Shown here: positions 21,932-33,237 of the stretch, one piece after another
Numbering within the stretch: position 1 is the stretch's first letter
Layout of the letters: the number at the start of each line of letters is the position of its first letter
Assembly (NCBI GenBank): GCA_025504975.1
Contig: JANUWI010000001.1
Span: forward strand, 3,596,001 to 3,660,000
DNA: 64,000 nucleotides
Reading direction: 5' to 3'
Origin: Plenodomus lindquistii
Taxonomy: Eukaryota; Ascomycota; Dothideomycetes; Pleosporales; Leptosphaeriaceae
Program-made: the position numbers and the translations under genes
Notes under the pieces: generated by a model
The model's input: the letters and a program-made list of their open reading frames with translations, nothing else
What the model was told of the DNA's origin: nothing
The model's database searches: none

Positions 21932-24318
21932 GAGATGCTCCTATGTATCTTGAACGAGTGCTCGGTCTCTGTACAAGGTGAAGGAGCGCATAGGTACTGC
22001 TATCATTGTGAATTATGCGGTCTGAAGATGGTGTGAAGCCATTTACGTTGCCTGTATCTGGCGAGAGGGGACGGACATGAGAAAGGGAAGTCGCGTGACG
22101 TCAAGTGGGTCCAGCAGCTGATCGCGCGTCTGGTTCGTGCCACACTTCCACATCTTCTTCCTCACATTGATCTTCATATTCAGCACAATATGTCCGGGCT
22201 AAGATGCTCCAGTCGCTATCATGTACACGTGCATCGACCGCCTCGTGGCATCGTCACGATTTGCTCAACAACGGTTCTAGTAGCACTAGATCAAGGCGAC
22301 TCCTACAAGCCTGGGGAAGTTCAAAACGAATCACTTCCTCTCAATTCTCAGCCCATGCTAACTTCGCGATTGGTTAAACAAGAACTCTTGCCTAAATGGC
22401 AATTCGCCAAGCTTCATCATCTAGAACTGTAACTACATCGCCCCACACCGTTCAATTGACCCAGCATGTCAAAGTCACATGGGTTCACCTATCGACTGAC
22501 AACCGCCAAGAGATCGGTTGCGATGGAAAAGTCAGCTCGAGAACAGATGCCGTAATCAGCCGTGACGTCAAAGTTCTAAGCGTCAGCCGTACATCAAACC
22601 AATAGTCGCTTATATGCCCACTGGCCACGATCGATTTCTGCTGCAGCATGGCTTGCTATGACATTGACTCGATGCGTCCTGCAGGCTGACACGGCTCACA
22701 TCATTGAGCATGTTTGCATGAGCATCCAATGAGGAATGTGAATGGAGAGTGTTGCAGCTCAACGGGCTTTGATACCTGTTTGACCAATTGATGCGGACAA
22801 TCAGTCAAGGAGAGAACACATGCTCAGCTTACAGCATGTAACCACTCGCAACAGCGAGAGGTGTCAATACCAAGTTCGCAGTTGTACGCCCTTCCATGAC
22901 ACCTTTCAACATTAGCTCCCTGCTTCTGTGCTGCTATTCATTGGTCGGAAGCGGCTCCCGGCTCCACGACCATGGTAGAGCGGCACGGAATGAACAGGTT
23001 AAGAAAATCACGGCACGAAAATCGCGCGATTCGTAGAACTGCATTATTGGGGTCCTGGGCTGGCCCTATAGTCTGCCTGTCAGCGGTTCCGCTGTGGGGT
23101 CAAGGATTGCGGAGGCTCTATGGGCCCTGTGTAAGCCTGCAGCAGCTTGCCGTGTAGAAGTGGGTCCGAAACCTACACAGCCCGTAGCGATGCACGTTCA
23201 GATCCTCAGAGAAAGCTGATCGTTAAAATTCAGTACAGCGGCTACAGGAAATGGACTCACGGAAATTAGGAAACCTTGGAGAATACGCCACGGTATCGAT
23301 CGTGGATATTGAAATGACCACAAGGTATGAGGAGACCTGGTCGGTGTATGTCCACAAGCGAAAGCATCAAAGTCCTCAGTATTAGTAGGAGCCTCGGCAA
23401 CTCTGTTTCACCTGGTACTGATCGTCCGTGGGAATCTGCGCTCCTCTGTCAAATGCTGAATTTTACGAAATAGACCGTCAACGCATTGACATCAGCCGAA
23501 TGGCGCACCAGCGGTTCAATGGACGTGACTGCAAGGTTTGAAGACGGCAGTTGTACCCTCCCAGAGTCCCGTACAGCCCCGGTCTTACCCCGTGTCACGA
23601 TCACATGGCCAGGCGAGCCATTATCCATCGAGCGCGGATAGACAAGCTGAGATCCGCCTGCAACAATCCCATGTACGTACAAAGGTACGCTTGTTTTCGA
23701 CCTCCATCACGCCATTGAACCCTCGAGGCTAGATCGAACCATCGTACCTATGAAATTGAGTAGCTACTGCAATGCTCATGCAGCCAAGTACCTCAGCCCT
23801 GGCGAAAAGCCTTACTACACTTGCATTACGTTGATATGCATGCACGACTTTAAGCAAACCTCAGCACAAATACGGACACGCCAAGAATTGCCCCGTTTCG
23901 TGCGCACCAGCTGTGGAGTTCGAAGATCACGACATCATAGAGGCAAGCCTCAATGCGCCAATTGAACGCGGCGTAAGATGCCACACATTTTCCGCTCTTC
24001 CCGCAAGATGAGGGGTCGTGGTGGGGTTCTCATGCATTGTTGAGCCTTCAAAAGAATATAAATACTCGTTCTAAATCAGGTTTGTCTTTCGTTCCAATCA
24101 TCCTCTCCAGCCTGTCCCTTTCAAGACCAGGTATTACAACTGCTTGACTATCACTGACCCAAGGTAAATCTCCCCTACCAGCATCTGCCAGATCCAAAGC
24201 AACAATCCCGTCCTGGAAACCCATTGCAACTCCACAATTGCCCAGAGCACCGCTCTCTACCCAAGCGACCACTACCAGCTAGACCCCAAGCAACAATCCC
24301 TAAGCAACACCACCGACC
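21932..24318. other. Intergenic, no gene recognised
   Basis: Small open frames only. Two perfect TGACGTCA sites (22096-22103 and 22563-22570) are the only structured signals. The last 250 bp, CA-rich on the plus strand, is probably the leader of the methyltransferase gene. Confidence 0.45.
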
Positions 24319-25020
24319 ATGGCCGCCGCAGCCCCTGTCCACTCCTATGAGCATATTCACGGTGACAACCCTTACCTCGCCCGCTCCTACGGCAACCTCG
24401 ACATCGACGCCATGACCAAACTCTACGATGAATGGGCAAGCACCTACGACAAAGACGTGATCGAAGGGGAAGAATACAAAGCGCCTCCCCTCATCGCCCA
24501 AACCATCCTCAAACACCTCTCACCCAGTGACAAAGTCAAGTCTGCAAACGGTGATGACGCCATCGCACCCGCGGTCAAGATCCTTGATGCGGGCTGTGGC
24601 ACGGGGCTAGTCGGTGTGTTTCTAGCTCAGCTCGGTGCGAAGCATATCGATGGTGTCGATCTTAGCCCTGGCATGTTGACCATTGCGCGTAAGACGGGTG
24701 CGTATAATGCCCTTGAGTCTGCAGACTTGACACACCCTATCAAGTTCGAGACAGGCAGCTACGACGTCGTGTCGTGTGTTGGCACTTTCACGGCTGGACA
24801 TGTTGGACCGCAGTGTCTGGACGAGCTGGTGCGTGTTACGAAGACGGGTGGACTTGTTGTGGCCACCGTGCTAGATGAGGTGTGGAAGCCGTTGGGGTTT
24901 GAGAAGAGGGTCGCGGAACTGAAAGAGGGGGAGAAGGTCGAGGTTGTGGGGACAGAGTTGATGCTGTATCGGACTAAGCATAAGGCTGCTGCGAGGGAGG
25001 TTGTGTTGAGGAAGAAGTAG
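24319..25020 (+). CDS. SAM-dependent methyltransferase, METTL27/WBSCR27-like
   Basis: An intronless 233-aa protein. The Rossmann methyltransferase core begins after 'LYDEWASTYDKDV', a stretch typical of METTL27-like proteins. Motif I, 'KILDAGCGTGLVGVFL' (about 91-106), binds the methionyl end of S-adenosylmethionine. 'DGVDLSPGMLTIAR' carries the acidic residue that holds the ribose. 'YDVVSCVGTFTAGHVGP' is motif IV, and 'LVRVTKTGGLVVATV' closes the sheet. It is soluble and probably cytosolic, with no signal or membrane segment. The acceptor substrate is unknown for the family. ATG 24319 is in a good context (ACCATGG). Confidence 0.86.
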   Translation: MAAAAPVHSYEHIHGDNPYLARSYGNLDIDAMTKLYDEWASTYDKDVIEGEEYKAPPLIAQTILKHLSPSDKVKSANGDDAIAPAVKILDAGCGTGLVGVFLAQLGAKHIDGVDLSPGMLTIARKTGAYNALESADLTHPIKFETGSYDVVSCVGTFTAGHVGPQCLDELVRVTKTGGLVVATVLDEVWKPLGFEKRVAELKEGEKVEVVGTELMLYRTKHKAAAREVVLRKK

Positions 25021-25938
25021 ATAGTTTGACTTCCTGGGTGGAGTCGCTCTGTCCACCTGCGACATCATGAGACCAGAACGCGCGAGACGAGATAGTTCGC
25101 GACAACAAAATACAAAAGTTTTTGATGCAAAGTCAGGAGACTTTAACGCGCTCAACTTGTGCTGTTATATCAAGTTAGCACCAACATATCAAAGATCCAT
25201 GATTTTGATTCATCCAGTATTGCAGCATTCCGATGCGCTCCTGTGATCAAATTCGCAACGTTCGACGCCATTCAGCACTGAATACATCCTTATGAGTCTC
25301 ATGTATCGTTCAAAAACCCCCCGAGTTTTGCGTCCGTTCTTGCAGTGTCGTCATCAGCAACCATCCACCTCAGTCGTCTCCTCCGTGAACCTCTCCTTCT
25401 TCTCCTTGTCCACCCGCGCCTTTCCCGTACTCTAACACCTCCGAGTAATGGCCGTGATGACACGACGAAATAAAGACTCCGCTGGAAAGGCAAGTTCTCT
25501 ATCTCCGACATCAGTTAATCTCTGCGGTTGCCGCTTCAATAGTTTCCAAACACTCGCACACCTCGTCGCTGCCGTCGTCGACTTCGATATAGTGTGCTCG
25601 CCATCGATAACGATTTCTTCAACGACGAAGAGTCTGGCGTCTTGCGGCAGGAAAGAATGACTAGAGAGATAAGCGGGTGGAGATGACCAATTATGCAAGA
25701 GATTCTTCCATGAGACAATAGCCCTTCACTAATTAGGCCATCTGAGTCCCGGCTCGTTACACGCAAAGCTAGTTGGTTCTGTCACACTCCTAGCCATCTA
25801 CTGCTCCGTTCTCCGGGTAACCTCCAGCATCAATCTTCGACCCCTTGGCGCTATTTTAAAGCAATCTTCACATTTCCATTTCCCCAGCCTCTATCTCAGG
25901 GCCAATATTCAGCTTTAGCTTGGCGCGCATGATTGCAC
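25021..25938. other. Intergenic, no gene recognised
   Basis: No coding content or defined repeat seen. Open frames on both strands around 25450-25700 have no recognisable motif. Confidence 0.45.
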
Positions 25939-26745
25939 TCACAGCGAGGTAGAGCCCTTCCCAGGAAAAACTTTGACCGATGCAGTTGCGTCGGCCAAGG
26001 CTGAACGGCGTAAGAGACCGAGACCAGTAAGACGAAGAAAAGGGAGCACAGCATCGACAAGAATTGACATAGCACTACCGTCCATGGCACGTATGAGAGC
26101 CAATGAAGAGTCATATCCAATTGGCCCATCGAAATCTTTGGCGAATGCAGCCTTGCAGATGGTTTCGAAGCTGAAAAGGCCGCATAGCTTGAAGGCGTCG
26201 GCAGTGTTTGCTGTCGACGCACTAGCCTCGGTGACCAGACAATTAACAAGATCTTCTGCTTTCTGCATAACCAAAGGGCCCAACTTGCTAATGGACTGAG
26301 CAGCGTAAGGTGGGCTGCTCAGTTTGCGGCGCGCTGCATGCTCGGCAGGGTTGCTGTTCACAAATCAGCAAAGATCGAGGCTCCGATCGTGACTAGGTTC
26401 TTGTAGGTCATCTGGAAGATGTTGTTCTTGCCGAAGAATGAGGCGTTAGCGTAGAAGGCGTCATCCTTGACGACGGTTTTGGAGTTGGCGTAGATTGTCC
26501 AAAGATGTCGCCAGCTGGCTATGGATACCCGTTGGGCCTCACACGAACAACACCGCCGTGGTTCTGGTGCAATACATCGAGTGCCTTTTGTGCCTGTCAA
26601 TGTTAGCATCTGGCAGATCATCATGCGCTGCTATGGCTGACTCACGTGTACTCGACGTCCTTTTGCTCCTTCAAGTATCAAGGCCCAACCCAACAGTCGG
26701 GCTGAGAAAGGTCCGGGTATATGCTGTATGGGGCTGAAGAGGAGA
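25939..26745 (-). pseudogene. Cytochrome P450 remnant (N-terminal half only)
   Basis: Read on the minus strand from about 26740, the Pro-rich hinge 'HIPGPFSARLLGWALIL' is followed by an intron (26594-26645) and 'ALDVLHQNHGGVVRVRPNG'. A one-base shift near 26530 is needed to continue into 'VSIASWRHLWTIYANSK' and 'KDDAFYANASFFGKNN'. After a stop and another shift near 26360 the frame resumes with 'EHAARRKLSSPPYAAQSISK', the C-helix region of fungal P450s, and runs to 'LTGLGLLRRSALADA'. It then stops at 25939. The I helix, ExxR and the heme-Cys loop are absent. These enzymes are ER-bound monooxygenases, often in secondary metabolism. This copy cannot bind heme and is dead. Confidence 0.82.
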
Positions 26746-28517
26746 CTGTATATGGTCTGATACGTTCGTCATCGTGGTCATAATGGCCCCATAGGCAGTC
26801 TGCTATGCTATGGCAGTTTTACTCACCACGGAGATCAGGTAACACGAAGCAATTGCCACAGCTGATATGATGGCCAAAGAGCATGGAGCAAGCTCGCTAG
26901 TTGCAAAGATCAAAGTCATGATCCTTCGCGTGATTTGCGTTGGGATTGACTGTAGGAAGGGGTCGAGGCAGCTACAAGTCGTGTGAAGGATTGAACGGCG
27001 CTTTTAGTGATGCCGTGAATATTCCTGGGTCCCTCACTGTGTCCACCGTTGTCATACGGGGTACCCAGCCACGCGAGTAGCTTAGGCTTGTACAAAAGAA
27101 TGTGGGGTCAGACCCTTGGAGGCTTCAAATTATTTTGAGGGATGTGATGGTGGACTTTGGCAGTCGTCTCGGGAAGTGGAGCAGGAAGCGGAGTAGCTGC
27201 GCACGGGCGTCCGAGACTCTAATCTCATACAAAAAATAGCTTTTGCGTGCAACTCTATTGGAATTCTAATGTCTGGATGCCATGTAGAAGAAGGTCGTGT
27301 CATGAGCCGAACCACACTTCTTCAAGGGATTCCACTCTATGATGCCCATCAGATGTTGAAACAAGGGTGAACGCCGCTCCTCCATAGTCGGCTGTTCAGC
27401 GAGGGCCCTGCATGAAGAGCGGCCCGCACGTGCGTACTCGCACCTGCAGTAGCTGAGGCAAGTTTGGTGGCTTGTCGACCGCCGTGATTTTTCGACTTTT
27501 CGACCGTCGTTGGTTTGTCGACCGTCGCGATGACCTGCAGCGAAAATTCGGAGCCATCTGTCTGTCCTGTGTCTTTTTGCCACGTCGTCACGAAGCCGGC
27601 CAACAGTACGCGTTGGATTTTTAAAGACGGATCCGCCAATGACTTTCACTCCAAGATATCACCCGATCGTTGGCACGCCCAGCCTCAATACGAATGCGGC
27701 ATTGGAGTCGGGCAATATGGAACCTGTATTTCTGCGCAATCGGGTGTATGGTAAGCTCTAGGAGACGACGCCGCCAGGCAAGCATCAAAAGAGTTGCGAC
27801 TTCTGCGTCTTACAGCGCTGCATAGTGACGACACAAAATACCGACACTGTGTTCCATCCCCCACCACTGCACAGCGCACGAGTCCGAGGGGCGTCCTGTG
27901 GATTGTCGGACCCCTCCGGAAGCAGCAAATTTCAGCAAGTAGATCAACCTTGGATGCTCATGGCGACTCAACAGCGAGTGCAACTGTGCAGTGACTTTTT
28001 TTTTCGCGAGCACATGGAAGGGAAGGGAGAGGTGAGGCGTCTAAGGCGCATGCCAAGAAGCCGGACTAAACCTTCAGAACATGGTCCTTCATGTTCACTG
28101 CTACACCAACCTCATTGCTTTTTCGCCGCGGAGACGAGTCTGTCCCATCCTGCACGCCCAGACCAATGAGATAACCATCTTTCCAGGGCGAAAACAAGTC
28201 GGGCGCCTGGAGAAAGAGTGACATGTTGTAAACCGCCTTTATCGCGACATGCAGAACTGTGGCGCGCCCAGATCATTGCGGCCGTGTACCTATATGGGGA
28301 CACACTGAGCCGCAACCGGCTTCGTGCCCTTTAGAGAGGCTACTTGCCCATTCGGCAGCCTACCGGTAGTGGCCCGTAATGGTTGACCACTGAGCAGCCG
28401 CGGAGCACACTGACAGCCGCCATCGTTTGATATCGAACGACACACTGCTGTCAAGGACCGCTTCTATACTTCCGGCGCATCCTCCGCCATTCTTTCCAGC
28501 TTCCCACCATCTTCCAA
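26746..28517. other. Intergenic, no gene recognised
   Basis: No recognisable protein. Around 27475-27540 a short motif close to TCGACCGTCG/TTTCGAC recurs several times, as a loose direct repeat. Nothing else supported. Confidence 0.4.
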
Positions 28518-30438
28518 ATGGCCTTCTGGGACACAGTTCTCAATTCTGCATATGCTTCGCCACAATATGGAAGACGACTTATCCCTACGATCATTGATGA
28601 GAATGCGAGAACCCAGCCAGATGGTGCTTGTTTCTCTATCCCCCGCTGTGATGCTTTGCAGAAAGGCTTTCGCGACATCACCTGGCGGACGGTAAGGATA
28701 TCCGAACTCCGCAATAGCCATGCCAGCCCTGGGAACTCATGCGTGCAGTATGCCAACGCGATCAATAAGACAGCTCACTTCATTGAGAGAGAGATCGGTC
28801 GAAGTGCTACATTTGAAACAGTAATGTATCTGGGTTTTCCCGATGTCAGATCCTTCATAGCGCTGATCGCCCTGTACGTCATCTTTGATCATCGAATCCC
28901 ATCCCCCAACTTCACTTCTTGAGAGCGCGTGCTGACAAGACCGTCGTAGTATCAAAACAGGTCATAAGGTGGGGAAACCCATTACACGACTGGAAATCAG
29001 GTCTTAGAACTGAACGCGCAGTTAGGCTCTCTTTAGCTCATACCACAACAGCTTGGCCGCACATACAGACCTAATACAACGAACAAATTGCGCAACGCTT
29101 CTGCACACGAGCGGCTTTCCCATCGCTGCTATTCTGGAGAACAATCGCTTGCAAAGCATGTGCATAGCCGAGCTGGACGAACTGCTGAGCGATACAGCAA
29201 CTGAACCATATCCCTACACAAAGACATTCGAAGAAGCAAAACATGATCCTTGTTTCATGGTACACACGTCCGGGGCCAGCGGAATGCCAAAACCGGTCCT
29301 GTGGACGCATTGGTCACTCAGCACGCTAGATGCACATCACTTAGTTCCACCGTTAGATGGGCGACCGAGTTTGTGGGCACCGCCTCAAGCCCTTAGAACG
29401 CGAACATACTGTGGCTGGCCGCTATATAATGGTTCGGGCTTGGGAGCGGGTCTCATGGATACTTGTTTTAACAACACGACATGCGTTATGGGACCGCCCC
29501 AGCAGGCGACGCTGGAAACCTTTCTTCGAGTGATCGATTACGCGAATATCGACAGTGCAAATTGCCTTCCATCTCTACTTGAGGAGATCTCAAAGCACCC
29601 AGAGGCTCTGGGGAAGCTCTCAGAATTGCATTCCCTGTCCTATGTCGTGGGTAAGTGACACTGACTCTTTGAACGTTCTGAGTGCACTCACTCATGAGTG
29701 CCAGGACCTTTGCGAAAAGACATCGGAGACACCATTTCTCAACACACGCACCTCGTTGTCCTTGCGGGAAGTACAGAGGCGAATGCAATCGTGCAACATG
29801 TTACAGATCGAGAAGACTGGGCTTACATCTGCATCAATCCGGACCTTAACGGCATACAAATGCGCCCTGTCGACGGCCTCTTCGAGCTAGTATTTGTGAA
29901 GGACACGCGCCTGAGTGAGTATCAAGGTGTTTTCAAGACTTATCCGCACCTGGAAGAGTACTCGATGCAGGATCTGTATTCCCCACACCCTTCGAAACCA
30001 CACCATTGGAAACACGAAGGTCGTAACGACGACACTATAGTGTTCCAGAACGGATGGAAGTTCAATCCCATGATACACGAGCGTCTGATAGAGGCACATC
30101 CATACGTGCAACACGCCGTTGTTGTTGGTAATGGCAGAGATCGGCCGGCACTTATTGTCGAATTAAAACATGAGCGCCAGACAGATGACATGCCGCAGCA
30201 GTCTGCTCTGCTCGACGAAATTTGGGTTCACATTGCGCAGGCGAACAACGTCGTCGAGACGTACAGCCAACTGGAACGGCGTTACGTCATGTTCGCCAAA
30301 CAGGGCAAACCTCTTCCAGTGGTTAACCAACGAATTGTAAGGAATGCGGTAGCCGAGCTATACGCAGAGGAGATTAACGATCTCTATACGTCCGTTATTA
30401 GCGCGGGCCTGAAGGGACTTTTTCGAACGGAGGGTTAA
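28518..30438 (+). CDS. NRPS-like adenylation (ANL) protein lacking carrier and reductase domains
   Basis: Five exons, 28518-28691, 28749-28873, 28950-28968 (19 nt), 29026-29650 and 29705-30438, give 558 aa. Splicing restores 'ITWRTYANAINKTAHFIE' and 'IKTGHKALFSSYHNSLAAH', as in the A domains of fungal A-T-R (aminoadipate-reductase-like) enzymes. A3 is 'HTSGASGMPKPVLWTH', A5-like is 'LAGSTEAN', and A7-like is 'HWKHEGRNDDTIVFQNGWK'. Such domains activate a carboxylic or amino acid as acyl-AMP. Relatives continue into a carrier domain and a reductase of about 500 more residues. Here a TAA ends the protein directly after 'AVAELYAEEINDLYTS'. The A10 region reads 'PVVNQRIVRNA', without the Lys expected in 'KGTV'. 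It is either a specialised stand-alone enzyme or a truncated relic with intact splicing. Confidence 0.8.
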
Positions 30439-30935
30439 ATCACGCGCACTGTTGGCGCCTGAGCTCTACTACATAGAAGACCTCATAGTCTCTGCATATG
30501 AGGAAAGCGTTTATGCAGCACATTATAAAGTGGTATGTTTGGCGAACTGAATTCGTCTTTGATTGGATGGAATTGTGCGCCAAACTACTGTGGTACCCTT
30601 GACCGGACTGCTTTGTCATCCCCCAAGTCACCGCCAATCGGGGTTGTAGCCGGATCATCGCTTCATCCTGGAGAAGTCGCACAAATCCGACGTCCAGAAC
30701 GCACCTACGTAGGAAAATGCCCATGATTGGCTTGAGTCGTTCACTTCTACGGGGCGTGCATGGCATGTGCGGGAAGCTTCGAAACGGCCCACACGGACAC
30801 TCTACTGGTAGAACGTTGTGTCCGCACCAAGTGGATCGCTGCTCTGGACGAATCAATCATCAACCTTTTGGTTTCAGTCGAGCTTTCGTCGCTTCCTCGC
30901 CATCCTTCACCAGTATCTCCCACCACACTGCTACA
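30439..30935. other. Intergenic, no gene recognised
   Basis: No carrier or reductase sequence follows the adenylation gene here. The final part is probably the leader of the DUF1993 gene. An open frame in phase with it (from 30717) extends upstream but lacks homology-like content. Confidence 0.5.
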
Positions 30936-31541
30936 ATGTCGTCTCTTTCATTTTACGAAATCAGCCTCACGCCCATCATTATTGGGCTCAAGAACACCCA
31001 TGCTTTCCTCAAAAAGGCCGAAGAGCACGCCAAAGCAAACAAGACGGACGTCAATGACTTTGTGACTGCGCGGCTCTACCCTGACATGGCCAATTTCGCC
31101 TTCCAGATCCAGCGCCTCACGGATGCGGCCAAGTTCATCCCAACTCGTATCAACCCAGCGATCGAGGGCGTCTCTATCCCAGATACCGAAAAGACATTCG
31201 CTGAGTTGGTGGAACGGGTTCAGAAGACGATCTCGTACCTCGAAGGCATTGATCCTAAGAGCTTCGAAGGACGTGAGCAAGCGGAGATACAGCTGTCGAT
31301 TGGCGGAAAGTTCAACCCCAAGTTTACAGGGGCATCATATGTGTTCCAGTTTGGACATCCCAATTTCTGGTATGTAAATGCTCGTGTTTGGACTCTGCTG
31401 GCACAGCACAATGCGCTTCTTTGTTGCTAACCTGGACGGTCTAGGTTCCACGTCACCACTGCATACGATATTCTGAGGGCTCAGGGCGTGGATGTTGGCA
31501 AGATGGACTTCCTCAATGGTGCTAAGCTCATCCAAGTCTGA
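30936..31541 (+). CDS. DUF1993 family protein
   Basis: Two exons, 30936-31369 and 31445-31541, give 176 aa, the usual length for DUF1993. The intron splits the Trp codon in 'FGHPNFW-FHVTTAYDILR', and this C-terminal segment is typical of the family. 'RLYPDMANFAFQIQRLTDAA' (about 48-67) is the other conserved block. The protein is expected to form a four-helix bundle of the DinB/YfiT type, where His residues such as that in 'FHVTTAYDIL' can bind metal. It is cytosolic. Enzymatic function is unknown in fungi. ATG 30936 is chosen because homology-like sequence starts with 'MSSLSFYEISLTPII', although the frame is open further upstream. Confidence 0.85.
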
Positions 31542-31638
31542 AGGCAAATTGGCCAGTATGGTGTGCACACACCTCATCACGAGTGGGAGTCTAGGCGTAA
31601 CGATGATATTATGTTGGTAGCAGATCGGCGATTCAAAT

Positions 31639-33237
31639 TCATACTTCGTTCGTGCGTCGCCTCATCAGTTCGCTCTCTAGCTCTGCCTTCTCTTCCAGCG
31701 TCAAATCGCTTTCTGCCCTGCCAATCTTGACACCCAAGAACATGATGATCAGACCTGCACCCGACATCGCTGTTGCCATCCAGAACGCTATCTTGTAGCT
31801 CTCTCTCTTGCCCCGCTCCTCTGTCTCACTAACCGCCAGATCCGCGAAACTCAAAAAGACAGCAATACCCAAGAAGAGAAGCGAATTCATGAAAGCGCCT
31901 GCGAGACCCTGGCGTGCTTTGGGCAGAGATGTCGTGATGAAGATATTGCTGACATTGTAGGTTACGTCGATACCCAGTGTAGCGCAAATCATAGCTGGGA
32001 AGATGTACGCCCAGTAATTGAACTCGACCGGGAGAATGGCGAAGAGCAGAGTGGACAGTATGTACGCTGTGCCGCTGATGAGCAGCAGAATTCGTCCCGG
32101 CAGCAGATGCAGCACGAGACCGCCGATGGTGGCGAGGACTAACCCGCCGACACACATGGGTGTGAACCAGGCGGCGGTGAGCAGCGGGCTCGCGCCGACG
32201 ACTTCTTCAATGTAGAAGCTGGCGTAGAAGAGGAAGATACCAAAGGTGCCGTATTGGAAGAACAATGCTGTGGCCAGTGGCTTCATGCCCTTCACGGCGA
32301 ACATGTCGCCGGGGAGAAGAGGCTGTTCAGCGACCCATCCCTGGATGTACACGAAAGCAATGAGGAATAGCCATCCAATGACAAAAGTGACAGGGATGTA
32401 TGGTGTCGCCCATCCGTTAGGCGCATGGCTTCCATCTGTCAGCGCAAAGATGATGAGAACCAATCCTGGAATGACTGTCGCCGTGCCCCACCAGTCCATC
32501 TTAATCTCGCCCTTGACACGATCCTCCATGCGGTTGGGGACACACAGCCATGCGACGACACCCACGGTTGCCAGGATGAACGAACCGATCCAGAAGAACC
32601 AACCCCATTTGGTGAATTGGGCGGCTACTCCTGCAAAGAAGATGCCAGTAAAGAAGCCCACGGGTGCAAATGCACCGTACAAGCTGAAGACGAGGTTCTT
32701 TCTGGGTCCGGGGCGGTATATGCTTCCTAGTAGCATAATCCCAGAGGGCAAGAACGCAGCTGGACCGAACCCCTGCAACGCCCGACAAAAGATGAGCATG
32801 ATGTAGTTCGTGCTGAACCCTGCGATGACAGACCATACAAGGAACCACGCCAGTCCGGCATTGAACACAACATAACCACCGAAGATGTCTGCCAACCGAC
32901 CAAATGGCAGGAGAAAGGCCCCCGTTACCAAGGCGAACACGCTGGCTGGCCATGTCTGAGCGTTGGGGGGGATGTCGAGGGCGGTTGCGAGATCAGGGAG
33001 GAGGATGTTGAAGCCTGAGATGAAGTACTCGCTCACAAACATGGAGCCGAGAAGGGCGAAGCAGAAGCCGAGTTCCATCCATATCGACGTGAATACTTCG
33101 GGGCGCTCGCGTCCGAGGCGCTCAATGTCGGACGGTGTGTAGGAGGTGCGAACGTGTGGGGCGTTGGCTTCCTCCATCTTAGCAGGGGTGGGTGTCCCAG
33201 GGGGAAATACTGTGGTCGGTGTCTGTGCGTCCATCAT
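31639..33237 (-). CDS. MFS transporter, DHA2 / ATR1-like (14 TMS)
   Basis: An intronless 532-aa membrane protein. A polar N-terminus of about 52 residues precedes 14 predicted helices. Signature blocks are 'LPFGRLADIFGGYVVFN' (loop 2-3), 'FCRALQGFGPAAFLPSGIML' (motif B) and 'GAFAPVGFFTGIFFAGV' (motif C position). The tail is charged (DLTLEEKAELESELM). ATR1-type members export aminotriazole, boron or other small toxicants, and the substrate here is unknown. It starts 689 bp from the divergent Zn2Cys6 gene at 33926, a common arrangement in which the regulator controls the pump. The doubled Met start (MMDAQTP) leaves a one-codon ambiguity. Confidence 0.9.
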   Translation of the reverse strand: MMDAQTPTTVFPPGTPTPAKMEEANAPHVRTSYTPSDIERLGRERPEVFTSIWMELGFCFALLGSMFVSEYFISGFNILLPDLATALDIPPNAQTWPASVFALVTGAFLLPFGRLADIFGGYVVFNAGLAWFLVWSVIAGFSTNYIMLIFCRALQGFGPAAFLPSGIMLLGSIYRPGPRKNLVFSLYGAFAPVGFFTGIFFAGVAAQFTKWGWFFWIGSFILATVGVVAWLCVPNRMEDRVKGEIKMDWWGTATVIPGLVLIIFALTDGSHAPNGWATPYIPVTFVIGWLFLIAFVYIQGWVAEQPLLPGDMFAVKGMKPLATALFFQYGTFGIFLFYASFYIEEVVGASPLLTAAWFTPMCVGGLVLATIGGLVLHLLPGRILLLISGTAYILSTLLFAILPVEFNYWAYIFPAMICATLGIDVTYNVSNIFITTSLPKARQGLAGAFMNSLLFLGIAVFLSFADLAVSETEERGKRESYKIAFWMATAMSGAGLIIMFLGVKIGRAESDLTLEEKAELESELMRRRTNEV

